Shown piece by piece: positions 1-7,728 of a DNA stretch of 64,000 nucleotides. Positions within the stretch are counted from its first letter, which is position 1. Every line of letters starts with the position of its first letter. Origin of the DNA: an uncultured SAR86 cluster bacterium (GTDB taxonomy: Bacteria > Pseudomonadota > Gammaproteobacteria > Magnimaribacterales > D2472); assembly GCA_902559885.1 (NCBI GenBank), contig CACEJU010000004.1, positions 1-64,000 of the forward strand. Reading direction: 5' to 3'. Below the pieces are notes generated by a model. The model did not search any database, was not told the DNA's origin, and saw only the letters and a list, made by a program, of their open reading frames with translations. A program made the translations under genes and the position numbers.

Positions 1-183
1 GGGAACAAGGGAGAATCGGGAGGAAGAGACCAAAGGGAGAAAGCGTTTCTAAGAGTCGATGATAAAAAATAGCTTAGAGACCCACCAAGGAAATCAGAGA
101 AAATTTCCAAGGCGCTAAAGAAAATCTCACTTTAGACCCCTGAGGACCTCGGACTAAGACAGAGCCTAGCTCTGTTTTTTTTT
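1..183 (+). ncRNA. Putative structured non-coding RNA (3' part) ending in an intrinsic terminator
   Basis: No open frame of note covers this stretch. It is much richer in G and A than its surroundings and folds into consecutive local hairpins: TCTAAG 48-53 with CTTAGA 73-78, GGAAAT 89-94 with ATTTCC 103-108, CTAAAG 115-120 with CTTTAG 130-135, then a terminator stem. It holds eight GGA trinucleotides (2, 10, 19, 22, 36, 89, 144, 151), five of them in the first 40 bases. Multiple GGA motifs recall CsrB/RsmZ-type RNAs, but the ones I can place in structure lie in stems or unpaired purine tracts rather than hairpin loops, so that identity is weak. I could not match it to RNase P RNA, 6S, tmRNA, SRP RNA or rRNA. 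The 5' end lies outside the window. Confidence 0.5.
159..183 (+). terminator. Rho-independent terminator of the left-edge RNA
   Basis: ACAGAGC (159-165), loop CTA, GCTCTGT (169-175), then an unbroken T run to 183. The T run is only on the plus-strand side, so it ends the left-edge transcript rather than the oadB transcript that converges from the right. Confidence 0.85.
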
Positions 184-202
184 GCCTGAAGAAAAGTAAT
201 GC

Positions 203-1492
203 TTAGGAAAGAAGTTTAATCATTACACCTGCAGCGACTGCAGATCCAATTACACCAGCAACATTTGGACCCATAGCATGCATTAACAGATAGTTTTGTG
301 AATTGTATTCAAGCCCAACCTTGTTGGCGACTCTTGCTGCCATAGGTACCGCAGAAACTCCGGCTGCTCCAATTAATGGATTGATTTTATTCTTTGAAAA
401 TAGATTAACAAGCTTGGCAACCAAAACACCTGCAGCTGTTCCTATAGCGAAAGCTATAATTCCTAATAATAATATACCTATAGTTTCTGCTGTTAAGAAT
501 TTATCTGCAGCTAATTTAGAACCAACTGATAGACCTAAAAATATTGTAACTATATTTATCAAGGAGCCTTGTGCTGCTTCGCTTAGCCTATCGGCCACTA
601 GTGACTCTTTTAGCAAATTACCAAAACAAAACATACCTAATAAAGGCGCTGCAGATGGCAGCATTAAACCAATTAATATGGTTAAAGTGATTGGAAAAAC
701 AATTTTTTCTGTTTGTGATACAACTCTTAATTGTTTCATTTCTATAACTCTTTCTGCATCAGTTGTAAGCGCTCTCATTATAGGAGGTTGGATTAAAGGT
801 ACTAATGCCATGTATGAATAAGCAGCAACAGCTATTGGTCCCAATAGTTCAGGTGCTAATATTGATGATACGTAAATTGCAGTAGGTCCGTCAGCACCAC
901 CTATGATCCCGGTTGCGGCAGCTTGTTTTAAAGTGAATGTTACAAGTCCATAATGGTCTAGCACAAGCGCACCAATTACAGTAGCAAAAATTCCAAATTG
1001 AGCTGCAGCTCCAAGCAATAACGTTTTTGGATTTGCAAGCAATGGTCCAAAATCTGTCATGGCGCCTACACCCATAAAAATTAGTAAAGGAGCAATACCT
1101 GAACCAATAGCAACACTGTAAAAGGTATATAAAATTCCAGGATTATATCCAAGGTTGTAAGTGATATTTTTAATAATTAAAGCTTGTTCAGCAGTTGGCT
1201 GTTCAATAATTGCAAGCAAGTCTTCATATGAAGGGCTTTTCAAGGCTTCCATAAGAAAAACTAATTCGCTCTTGATGTCAGCATATATAAGTTTCTCAAC
1301 TGGACTCATTGATAGTCCTATCTCTGGGATATTTGTCAAAATAGCCCCAAAGCCAATAGGTACTAGAAGCAGAGGCTCAAATTTTTTATTAATCGCTAAA
1401 TAAAGCAGAATTAAGCCAACAACAATCATAATAGCTTGACCGCCAGTTAGACTAAAAATACCTAGCAAAGATATGATATTACTAAATTCCAT
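203..1492 (-). CDS. oadB: Na+-pumping oxaloacetate decarboxylase, beta subunit
   Basis: Polytopic membrane protein of 429 residues, the family's usual length. In the OadGAB complex the beta subunit decarboxylates carboxybiotin and uses the energy to export Na+ across the inner membrane. The signature [10 protein letters not shown] is present; its Asp at about residue 201 corresponds to the essential Na+-coordinating Asp203 of the Klebsiella protein. Many glycine-rich hydrophobic segments fit the known fold. It is last in the oadG-oadA-oadB order and its ATG overlaps the oadA stop by one base, so translation is probably coupled. Related beta subunits serve methylmalonyl-CoA or glutaconyl-CoA decarboxylases; the neighbouring alpha subunit favours oxaloacetate. 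Confidence 0.93.
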   Translation of the reverse strand: MEFSNIISLLGIFSLTGGQAIMIVVGLILLYLAINKKFEPLLLVPIGFGAILTNIPEIGLSMSPVEKLIYADIKSELVFLMEALKSPSYEDLLAIIEQPTAEQALIIKNITYNLGYNPGILYTFYSVAIGSGIAPLLIFMGVGAMTDFGPLLANPKTLLLGAAAQFGIFATVIGALVLDHYGLVTFTLKQAAATGIIGGADGPTAIYVSSILAPELLGPIAVAAYSYMALVPLIQPPIMRALTTDAERVIEMKQLRVVSQTEKIVFPITLTILIGLMLPSAAPLLGMFCFGNLLKESLVADRLSEAAQGSLINIVTIFLGLSVGSKLAADKFLTAETIGILLLGIIAFAIGTAAGVLVAKLVNLFSKNKINPLIGAAGVSAVPMAARVANKVGLEYNSQNYLLMHAMGPNVAGVIGSAVAAGVMIKLLS

Positions 1493-3237
1493 TAACTAAC
1501 CTCAAAGAGGGGATCACCAGGATTCACTTTATCTCCCTCATTAACATAAATTTTAGATATAACTCCACTAACAGGCGTCTTTACCGCTGTTTCCATTTTC
1601 ATAGCTTCAAGAATAATGACTGTATCCTCTTCACTTACAGATGAGCCTTCAGCAAGAGCAATATTAAAAATATTTCCTCCAAGAGGTGCATTAATTGATG
1701 TTGCTTTACCAGTTGGTGCTATGTTTTTTGTAGGAGTATTATCAGCTTTGCCTTCATTGATAATATTAGGGCTATCCACATTAGAATAGTCTACAAAATA
1801 TTCATTTTCATCTATTACGACTTTATACAAATTATTTGTTTCTTCAAACTCAACAGGCGCATCTTCAAAATAATCTTTGTTAGATTTATTTTTTAGAAAA
1901 TTTAAACCAATTTCAGGGAATAGAGCATAGATAAGAACATTTTCATCATTTAATTCAATTTCAAGATTTTCAGTTTTAATAATCTCACTGAGCTTATTAG
2001 ATGTAGCTGCAAACTCATCATTAGAAATTAAATCAGCAGGCCTACATGTAATTGGATCTTTGCCATCTAAATATTTTTGCTGCAGCTCTTTATCTACAGA
2101 CGCAGGAGTTCTGCCGTATTCACCCTTAAGAATAGCTTGTGTTTCTTTAGTAAGGGTTTGATACCTTGATTCAGATAAAACATTAATAACAGCCTGAGTT
2201 CCAACAATTTGTGAAGTAGGCGTAACCAAAGGTATGTAACCAAGATCTTTTCTAACAATTGGTATCTCGTCTAAGACCTCATCAAATCTGTCAATTGCAT
2301 TTTGATCTCTTAATTGTTTTTCTAGGTTGGTAAGCATGCCACCAGGCACTTGTGAGGTAATTATTCTTGCATCAACACCTTTTAAAGATCCCTCAAACTG
2401 CTTATATTTTTTTCTTATTTTTCTATACTCACTGGCAATAGGTGTAAGTTTATCTAGCTCAATGTTTGTTTCATACTCTGAATCATTTAAAGCTCCAACA
2501 ATTGTTTCAGTAGCTGAATGACCGTATGTCATACTCATAGATGAAATTGATGCGTCAACTCCATCTAATCCTGCTTCGATACCTTTTATTGCTGTTGTAG
2601 TTGAATAGCCAGTTGTTGCATGAGAGTGAAGATGTAAAGGCACCTCAAGCACTTCTTTGAGTCTTGAGACTAATTCAAATCCAACGTATGGAGATAGTAA
2701 ACCGGCCATATCTTTAATAACGATAGAATGGGCGCCATAATCTTGAAGTTTTTGTGCCATTGAAACCCATACATCGTAATTATGAACAGGGCTTGTAGTG
2801 TATGAGATTGTGCCTTGAGCATGACCATCAACCTCTATTACAGCCTCTAATGCCTTTTTTATATTTCGCTCATCATTCATGGCATCAAAAACTCTAAATA
2901 CATCGACGCCATTTTTTTTAGCTGTTTCAACAAATTTATAAACTAGATCATCTGCATAGTGCTTGTAACCAAGAAGGTTTTGACCCCTCAACAGCATTTG
3001 TTGCGGAGTATTAGGCATATGACTTTTTATGTTTCTTATGCGCTCCCAAGGATCTTCGCCTAAATACCTGATACAAGAATCAAAAATAGCGCCACCCCAT
3101 GACTCAACTGACCAATATCCAACATCATCAATCAACTTCAATGTTGACTCCATGTCTTCATATCTTAATCTTGTTGCTAACAAAGACTGGTGAGCATCTC
3201 TTAAAACAACTTCAGTAATTTTAATTTTTTTATTCAT
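1492..3237 (-). CDS. oadA: Oxaloacetate decarboxylase, alpha subunit (biotin carboxyltransferase)
   Basis: 581 residues. The N-terminal carboxyltransferase TIM barrel opens with the family motif [11 protein letters not shown] (about residues 14-24) and carries metal-site HLHSHAT (about 202-208). A low-complexity linker rich in Asn, Thr and Pro leads to a C-terminal biotinyl domain with EAMKMET; the biotin-accepting Lys is residue 547, about 35 from the C terminus as usual. It transfers CO2 from oxaloacetate to biotin, giving pyruvate. It starts 8 bases inside oadG and abuts oadB. A pyruvate carboxylase subunit B has similar domains, but linkage to oadG and oadB settles the assignment. Confidence 0.94.
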   Translation of the reverse strand: MNKKIKITEVVLRDAHQSLLATRLRYEDMESTLKLIDDVGYWSVESWGGAIFDSCIRYLGEDPWERIRNIKSHMPNTPQQMLLRGQNLLGYKHYADDLVYKFVETAKKNGVDVFRVFDAMNDERNIKKALEAVIEVDGHAQGTISYTTSPVHNYDVWVSMAQKLQDYGAHSIVIKDMAGLLSPYVGFELVSRLKEVLEVPLHLHSHATTGYSTTTAIKGIEAGLDGVDASISSMSMTYGHSATETIVGALNDSEYETNIELDKLTPIASEYRKIRKKYKQFEGSLKGVDARIITSQVPGGMLTNLEKQLRDQNAIDRFDEVLDEIPIVRKDLGYIPLVTPTSQIVGTQAVINVLSESRYQTLTKETQAILKGEYGRTPASVDKELQQKYLDGKDPITCRPADLISNDEFAATSNKLSEIIKTENLEIELNDENVLIYALFPEIGLNFLKNKSNKDYFEDAPVEFEETNNLYKVVIDENEYFVDYSNVDSPNIINEGKADNTPTKNIAPTGKATSINAPLGGNIFNIALAEGSSVSEEDTVIILEAMKMETAVKTPVSGVISKIYVNEGDKVNPGDPLFEVS

Positions 3238-3451
3238 TTATTCTTAATCCAATGGCTTTAATAATTTTTTTATGATCATTTGAAATTTCATTATTATTTG
3301 GTATTGGGGAAGGCGATATAGTTTCTATACGCTCAGAAAATAATAATTTTATTAAATTTATAGCCAATATTAATACCCCCAAAAATATAAAGACAGTTAC
3401 CATTCCAGTGGTAAGCAGATTAGCTCCTTCAATAAAGTTATTAGTATTCAA
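3230..3451 (-). CDS. oadG: Oxaloacetate decarboxylase, gamma subunit
   Basis: 73 residues with one membrane segment (about residues 13-34, TTGMVTVFIFLGVLILAINL) followed by a short polar cytoplasmic tail, the layout of OadG, which holds the alpha and beta subunits together at the membrane. Sequence conservation in this family is low; the call depends on size, topology and first position in the oadGAB operon. The zinc-binding His/Asp cluster of some OadG tails is not obvious here. Confidence 0.85.
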   Translation of the reverse strand: MNTNNFIEGANLLTTGMVTVFIFLGVLILAINLIKLLFSERIETISPSPIPNNNEISNDHKKIIKAIGLRINE

Positions 3452-3479
3452 ATTTATTTAAATGTTTGTTAAGGGCTGC

Positions 3480-3508
3480 ATTATATAAGCATCAAACCCC
3501 AATGTCTT
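3480..3508 (-). promoter_or_regulatory. Probable sigma70 promoter of oadGAB
   Basis: Read on the minus strand: -35 AAGACA (3503-3508), 17-base spacer, -10 TATAAT (3480-3485). Transcription would start near 3473, about 22 bases before the oadG start codon. Found by eye only. Confidence 0.55.
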
Positions 3509-3603
3509 TAATCTAAATCGTACCTATAAGCACGATGAATTGAGCAAAATTATATATTATTTGATGAAAATAATATACAATAAGTCTGTAGTTTATCTAA
3601 AAA

Positions 3604-3618
3604 TGTAAATAATTTACA
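3604..3618. promoter_or_regulatory. Predicted HexR operator before gap-pyk-pgl
   Basis: TGTAAATAATTTACA, a palindrome of the TGTAA-N5-TTACA form known for HexR in gammaproteobacteria. It ends 11 bases before the gap start codon, inside the leader, a position that suggests repression. The same motif lies at hexR/aceE and before zwf. Confidence 0.75.
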
Positions 3619-3629
3619 AACGAGGTTTT

Positions 3630-4664
3630 ATGAGAATAGCAATTAATGGTTTTGGAAGAATTGGGAGAAATATAGCAAGACATTTGTTGTCAAACGATGA
3701 TTTTAAAAATATTGAATTAGTTGCAGTAAATGATCTTGGTAGTATTGATGCTAACGCTCATCTTTTAAAATATGATTCAGTTCACGGTATTCTTGATAAG
3801 GATATTCAGGTTAATTCTGAGAAAGCTCTAATTAGTATTGATGATAAGGATGTCTTATATTTATCTGAAAGAGATCCATCCAATTTACCTTGGTCTGAGC
3901 TTGATATTGATTTTGTATTTGAATCTACAGGGTTTTTTACTAAAGTTGATGATGCTAACAAGCATATTGATGCTGGAGCAAAAAAAGTAATTATTTCTGC
4001 ACCATCTCCAGATGTTGAAAAAACAATTGTCTATGGAGTGAACCATCAAATTTTAAATTCAGATGATGTAATTATCTCTAATGCTTCATGTACTACAAAT
4101 TGCTTAGCTCCAATAGTTAAAGTTATTCATGAAAACTTTGGAATCAAATCTGGTTTGATAAATACTGTTCACGCTAGTACAAACGATCAAAGTTTATTAG
4201 ATGTTGCACATAGTGATTTATATAGAGCTAGAGCTGCTTCAGCTTCAATGATCCCATCTAAGACCGGTGCCGCTAAGGCAATTGGCCTAGTAATTCCTGA
4301 ACTGGACGGTAAATTGAATGGGCTAGCGACAAGGGTACCAACCTTAAATGTATCAATGCTTGATTTAACTTTTGAATCTGATGCTAATTTTTCAATAGAT
4401 GAGTTGCATGCAGCTTTAATAAGTAGTGCAGAGAGTGAATTAAAAGATGTTCTTAAGATAAACAGCCTGCCATTAGTAAGTTCAGATTTTAATCACAATG
4501 ATGCTTCATCAATCTTTGATACAAACCATACCCAGCAAATTGGAAATTTAACAAAAATATTGGCTTGGTATGATAATGAATGGGGTTTTTCAAAAAGAAT
4601 GCTTGATTTAGGTTTGTATTTTTATGAAGCCACTATCAAATCTAGCATTAAAAAAAGCGCATAA
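3630..4664 (+). CDS. gap: Glyceraldehyde-3-phosphate dehydrogenase
   Basis: 344 residues, cytoplasmic. The NAD-binding start INGFGRIGRN and the catalytic ASCTTNC motif with Cys154 are clear; the substrate-binding VHAST and the SKTGAAKAIG and WYDNEWGFS segments follow. It oxidises glyceraldehyde 3-phosphate to 1,3-bisphosphoglycerate in the lower part of the Entner-Doudoroff route. The start has GAGG 8-10 bases upstream. First gene of a gap-pyk-pgl run with a HexR operator just ahead of it. Whether it is the glycolytic or gluconeogenic isoform cannot be told from the sequence; position next to pyk favours catabolism. Confidence 0.96.
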   Translation: MRIAINGFGRIGRNIARHLLSNDDFKNIELVAVNDLGSIDANAHLLKYDSVHGILDKDIQVNSEKALISIDDKDVLYLSERDPSNLPWSELDIDFVFESTGFFTKVDDANKHIDAGAKKVIISAPSPDVEKTIVYGVNHQILNSDDVIISNASCTTNCLAPIVKVIHENFGIKSGLINTVHASTNDQSLLDVAHSDLYRARAASASMIPSKTGAAKAIGLVIPELDGKLNGLATRVPTLNVSMLDLTFESDANFSIDELHAALISSAESELKDVLKINSLPLVSSDFNHNDASSIFDTNHTQQIGNLTKILAWYDNEWGFSKRMLDLGLYFYEATIKSSIKKSA

Positions 4665-4703
4665 AACTCGCATTACTATTTTAATTGTCATAATATTCAG
4701 CAC

Positions 4704-6113
4704 ATGGGCATAACTCGAACAAAAATAATCTGCACAATAGGACCAGCAACTAAAGATTTAGCTGTTCTTCGTAAGCTCTATAAAGCTGGCATGAATGTTG
4801 TTCGGATAAATATGTCACATGCTGATCATGTATTTGCAAAAAATATTATTGATAAAGTTAAAAAGATTAATTCAGATAAAAATTCAAATAATGGTCCTTT
4901 GGGAGTCCTCTTAGATACGCAAGGGCCAGAAATAAGAACAGGAGATACTGAGCTACCAATTGATCTTAATACTGGTGACAGAGTTACATTGACAGTAAGA
5001 GACGAGGTAGATGTTGAAACATCAAGCATAAAAATTAACTACAAAGATTTAATTTCATCAGTAAATGAAGGTTCCAAAATCTCTGTAGATAATGGTCTTA
5101 TAAATTTTAAAGTTATCACTAAAGAAGAGGAAACTCTTTTATGTGAAGTAATAGATGGAGGTAAGCTTGGCTCCAAAAGGCATGTCAATCTACCAGGAGT
5201 TAGGGTTAATTTACCATCATTAACCAATAAAGATATAGATGACATTGAATTTGCAATTAAACATGATGTTGACTTTATAGCTTTGTCGTTTGTAAGAAAC
5301 CCTAAAGATGTTAAGGAACTTCAAGACTTGCTTAAGTCTAAAAAATCTAAAGCAAAGATAATTTCTAAAATTGAAAATCAGGAAGGTCTTGATCACATTC
5401 ATGAAATATCACAAATGTCATGGGGTGTTATGGTTGCAAGAGGAGATCTGGGTATAGAAACTAGCTTAACTGATCTGCCTAATATTCAAAGAAGAATAAT
5501 GTATGCATGCGCTAAGTGGGGTCGGCGCTCAATAGTTGCAACCCATTTATTAGAATCTATGATATCAAATCCAACACCTACAAGAGCTGAAGTTACCGAT
5601 ATTGCAAATGCGATATATGAGGGTGCTGATGCGATAATGCTCTCTGGAGAAACTAGTGTAGGAAAATATCCTGTTGAATGTGTAAATTTCTTGAAATCTA
5701 TTTCTGAAGGAGCAGAGAAATTCAGAACATTAGGATACGAATCTAAACTGGTTGCCAACTCTGATTGGCAGCATATTGGCATAGCCGCAAGATCTCTAGC
5801 TGAGGCAACGGGTGCTGATGGTATTATTGCCATTACAAGATCAGGATTAACTGCAGAAGTTGTATCTAATTCTAAGCCTCAACTTCCAATTTATACTTTT
5901 ACAAATAAAAAACAAACCTATAATAAACTTTCATTAATCGGAGCAACCAGAGGCTTCTATATAAGTTCATTAGGAACACATGAAAAAGCAGTAGCGAAGG
6001 TTGTAAATAGACTAAAAAAAGAGTTTCCAAAAAATCAATTTAAAAAATTTGTATTAGTATCAGGCATTCGATCAAAAGATTATTCAGATGCAATAGAGAT
6101 CATAAATATATAA
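4704..6113 (+). CDS. pyk: Pyruvate kinase
   Basis: 469 residues, normal for the bacterial enzyme. Recognisable segments are RTKIICTIGPA at the N terminus, NMSHAD, the K+/ADP site GVLLDTQGPEIRTG, ISKIENQEGL with the catalytic Lys, MVARGDLGIE, and the signature-adjacent MLSGETSVGKYPVE. It converts phosphoenolpyruvate and ADP to pyruvate and ATP. It lies 39 bases after gap and its stop codon directly abuts the pgl ATG. No clear Shine-Dalgarno precedes the start. Confidence 0.96.
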   Translation: MGITRTKIICTIGPATKDLAVLRKLYKAGMNVVRINMSHADHVFAKNIIDKVKKINSDKNSNNGPLGVLLDTQGPEIRTGDTELPIDLNTGDRVTLTVRDEVDVETSSIKINYKDLISSVNEGSKISVDNGLINFKVITKEEETLLCEVIDGGKLGSKRHVNLPGVRVNLPSLTNKDIDDIEFAIKHDVDFIALSFVRNPKDVKELQDLLKSKKSKAKIISKIENQEGLDHIHEISQMSWGVMVARGDLGIETSLTDLPNIQRRIMYACAKWGRRSIVATHLLESMISNPTPTRAEVTDIANAIYEGADAIMLSGETSVGKYPVECVNFLKSISEGAEKFRTLGYESKLVANSDWQHIGIAARSLAEATGADGIIAITRSGLTAEVVSNSKPQLPIYTFTNKKQTYNKLSLIGATRGFYISSLGTHEKAVAKVVNRLKKEFPKNQFKKFVLVSGIRSKDYSDAIEIINI

Positions 6114-6764
6114 ATGCAAGAATTTATAAATTCAATAATTACTCATCTTAATTCTTCTATTAATGAATTTGGTAGCGCAAGTATTGTGACTTGTGGTGGC
6201 TCATCTCCTATAAATATATTTAAGCAGCTTAGCTTGCGTGACGATATAGATTGGTCAAATGTAAATTTAACATTACTTGATGATAGAAAAGTTTCAATAG
6301 ATCATCCTGATTCAAATGAAAAATTATTAATAGATCATTTTGCAAAAAATTCTGCTCAAAACATTAATATTGTGTCTTTATGCAATAGCCCAAATGAAGT
6401 ATTAGAAATCAAAAGACCATTTGATATTATGTTAATAGGGTTAGGTGGGGATGGTCATTTTGCATCATTGTTCCCTGAGCTTGTTGATAATAAAGAGTGT
6501 TTTGATGTTGATGCAAATCCTGAAATTCTTTTTCTTGGTGAAATGGGAGACCCTAAACATGAAAGAGTTTCAATGAACTTGTCATTAATACTGCAATCAA
6601 AAAAAATTATACTTATTTCTTCAAGTGATCAAAAAAACAATGTTATTGAACAGGCTTTTACTGATAAAGCTTTACCTTTATATTATTTACTTAATCAAAA
6701 TATTACTGAAATAGATATTTATGATTTAGCTAATTCTAAACCCTTGTATTTTCAAGGTTCTTAA
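6114..6764 (+). CDS. pgl: 6-phosphogluconolactonase
   Basis: 216 residues of the glucosamine-6-phosphate isomerase/6-phosphogluconolactonase (DevB) fold. Key segments are TCGGSSPINIFK (phosphate loop), LLDDRKVSIDHPDSNEKL and LIGLGGDGHFASLFPE, characteristic of DevB-type lactonases. It hydrolyses 6-phosphogluconolactone, linking Zwf and Edd encoded further along. Its ATG follows the pyk stop with no gap. Its 3' end overlaps the convergent hexR by 29 bases. Confidence 0.9.
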   Translation: MQEFINSIITHLNSSINEFGSASIVTCGGSSPINIFKQLSLRDDIDWSNVNLTLLDDRKVSIDHPDSNEKLLIDHFAKNSAQNINIVSLCNSPNEVLEIKRPFDIMLIGLGGDGHFASLFPELVDNKECFDVDANPEILFLGEMGDPKHERVSMNLSLILQSKKIILISSSDQKNNVIEQAFTDKALPLYYLLNQNITEIDIYDLANSKPLYFQGS

Positions 6765-7569
6765 TAACTTCATCACGCTTTTCATTCATATTGTTCCCAA
6801 AACAAGCTGAGACTGTTGCTGATAAGATATCAATAATAGCAAGATGTGCCAATCTTGAGGTCATGGGTATATGGAGATTGTTCTCTAATGGCGCATCTAC
6901 GTGAAGTGCAATTGATGAAACTTTAGCTAAAGGTGAATCTTTAGTTGTGAGTGCTATAGTTTTGATATTATTTTTCTTTGCTATTTTAGCGGTCTTAACA
7001 ATCTCCTCTGTTCTCCCAGTATAAGAGATTAAGATCAAGACATCTCCTTCACCCATCATAGATACAATCATTCTTTGATTAATATAGTCAGTATGAGCAA
7101 CTACAGGTATACCAAATCTAAAAAACTTATGTTGACCATCTAATGCTACAGGCCCTGAGCCGCCCAAACCAAAAAAAGTTAGACTTTTTGCAGATGCAAT
7201 TAAATTGGTAGCTGCATCTATACTTTTAGGATCAAGGTTTTGACCTACATTCACAACTGTTGATTGAATATCACTCATTACTCTCTTAACAATATCAGGG
7301 GTATCCTTATCAACTTCAAAATTTTCTATAAGCATTCTATTAGTATTCGATAGCTCCTGAGCAATTTGAATTTTGAGAGCAGGGTAACCATCTAAACCTA
7401 GTTTTTTACAAAATCTATTAACAGTTGGTAGGCTAACATCAGCCTCAATAGATAAATCAGAAATGGATTGATTTATAACTTTCGACGGATTGTTAAGAAC
7501 AATCGCGGCAATTCTTCGTTCTGATTTACTTAACTGTGTTTGTCCGTTAACTAGATTATCTAATATCAA
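6736..7569 (-). CDS. hexR: HexR, RpiR-family transcriptional regulator of central carbon metabolism
   Basis: 277 residues: N-terminal RpiR helix-turn-helix (about 1-77; SERRIAAIVLNNPS, SLPTVNRFCKKLG) and a C-terminal SIS sugar-phosphate-binding domain (about 110-250; FFGLGGSGPVALD, ISYTGRTEEIVKTA). In gammaproteobacteria HexR binds TGTAAT-like palindromes and is released by KDPG, the product of Edd. Here it is divergent from aceE and adjoins pgl, and matching operators occur at three nearby promoters, including one 32 bases before its own start, implying autoregulation. The DNA-binding preference is inferred from family knowledge plus these palindromes. Confidence 0.92.
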   Translation of the reverse strand: MILDNLVNGQTQLSKSERRIAAIVLNNPSKVINQSISDLSIEADVSLPTVNRFCKKLGLDGYPALKIQIAQELSNTNRMLIENFEVDKDTPDIVKRVMSDIQSTVVNVGQNLDPKSIDAATNLIASAKSLTFFGLGGSGPVALDGQHKFFRFGIPVVAHTDYINQRMIVSMMGEGDVLILISYTGRTEEIVKTAKIAKKNNIKTIALTTKDSPLAKVSSIALHVDAPLENNLHIPMTSRLAHLAIIDILSATVSACFGNNMNEKRDEVIKNLENTRV

Positions 7570-7601
7570 TTTATATCCCCTAATTAATAATAATTAAAAA
7601 T

Positions 7602-7616
7602 TGTAATATATTTACA
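7602..7616. promoter_or_regulatory. Predicted HexR operator in the hexR/aceE divergent region
   Basis: TGTAATATATTTACA, TGTAA-N5-TTACA. It sits 32 bases upstream of the hexR start, where it would cover the hexR core promoter, and 5 bases before the -35 of the predicted aceE promoter. A weaker related sequence, TGTAATTTATGTA, follows at 7632-7644. Confidence 0.75.
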
Positions 7617-7621
7617 TTATT

Positions 7622-7650
7622 TTAACAAATATGTAATTTATGTATATAAT
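7622..7650 (+). promoter_or_regulatory. Predicted sigma70 promoter of aceEF
   Basis: -35 TTAACA (7622-7627), 17-base spacer, -10 TATAAT (7645-7650), giving a start near 7657 and a leader of about 70 bases. Five of six and six of six bases match the consensus. Confidence 0.65.
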
Positions 7651-7728
7651 TAACGAAATAGAGTTATAAATTGCACATCAATCGGTTAAAATGCGCACAA
7701 CAAAAAAAACTCAGATACGAGGGTATAA

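Noticed and set aside
303..821. Open frame of 172 codons on the plus strand inside oadB
   Set aside because: It runs antisense to a conserved membrane protein with intact motifs and has no recognisable sequence; mirror frames opposite hydrophobic genes are common.
5220..5833. Minus-strand open frames opposite pyk
   Set aside because: Antisense to a conserved enzyme, no start signals and no family features.
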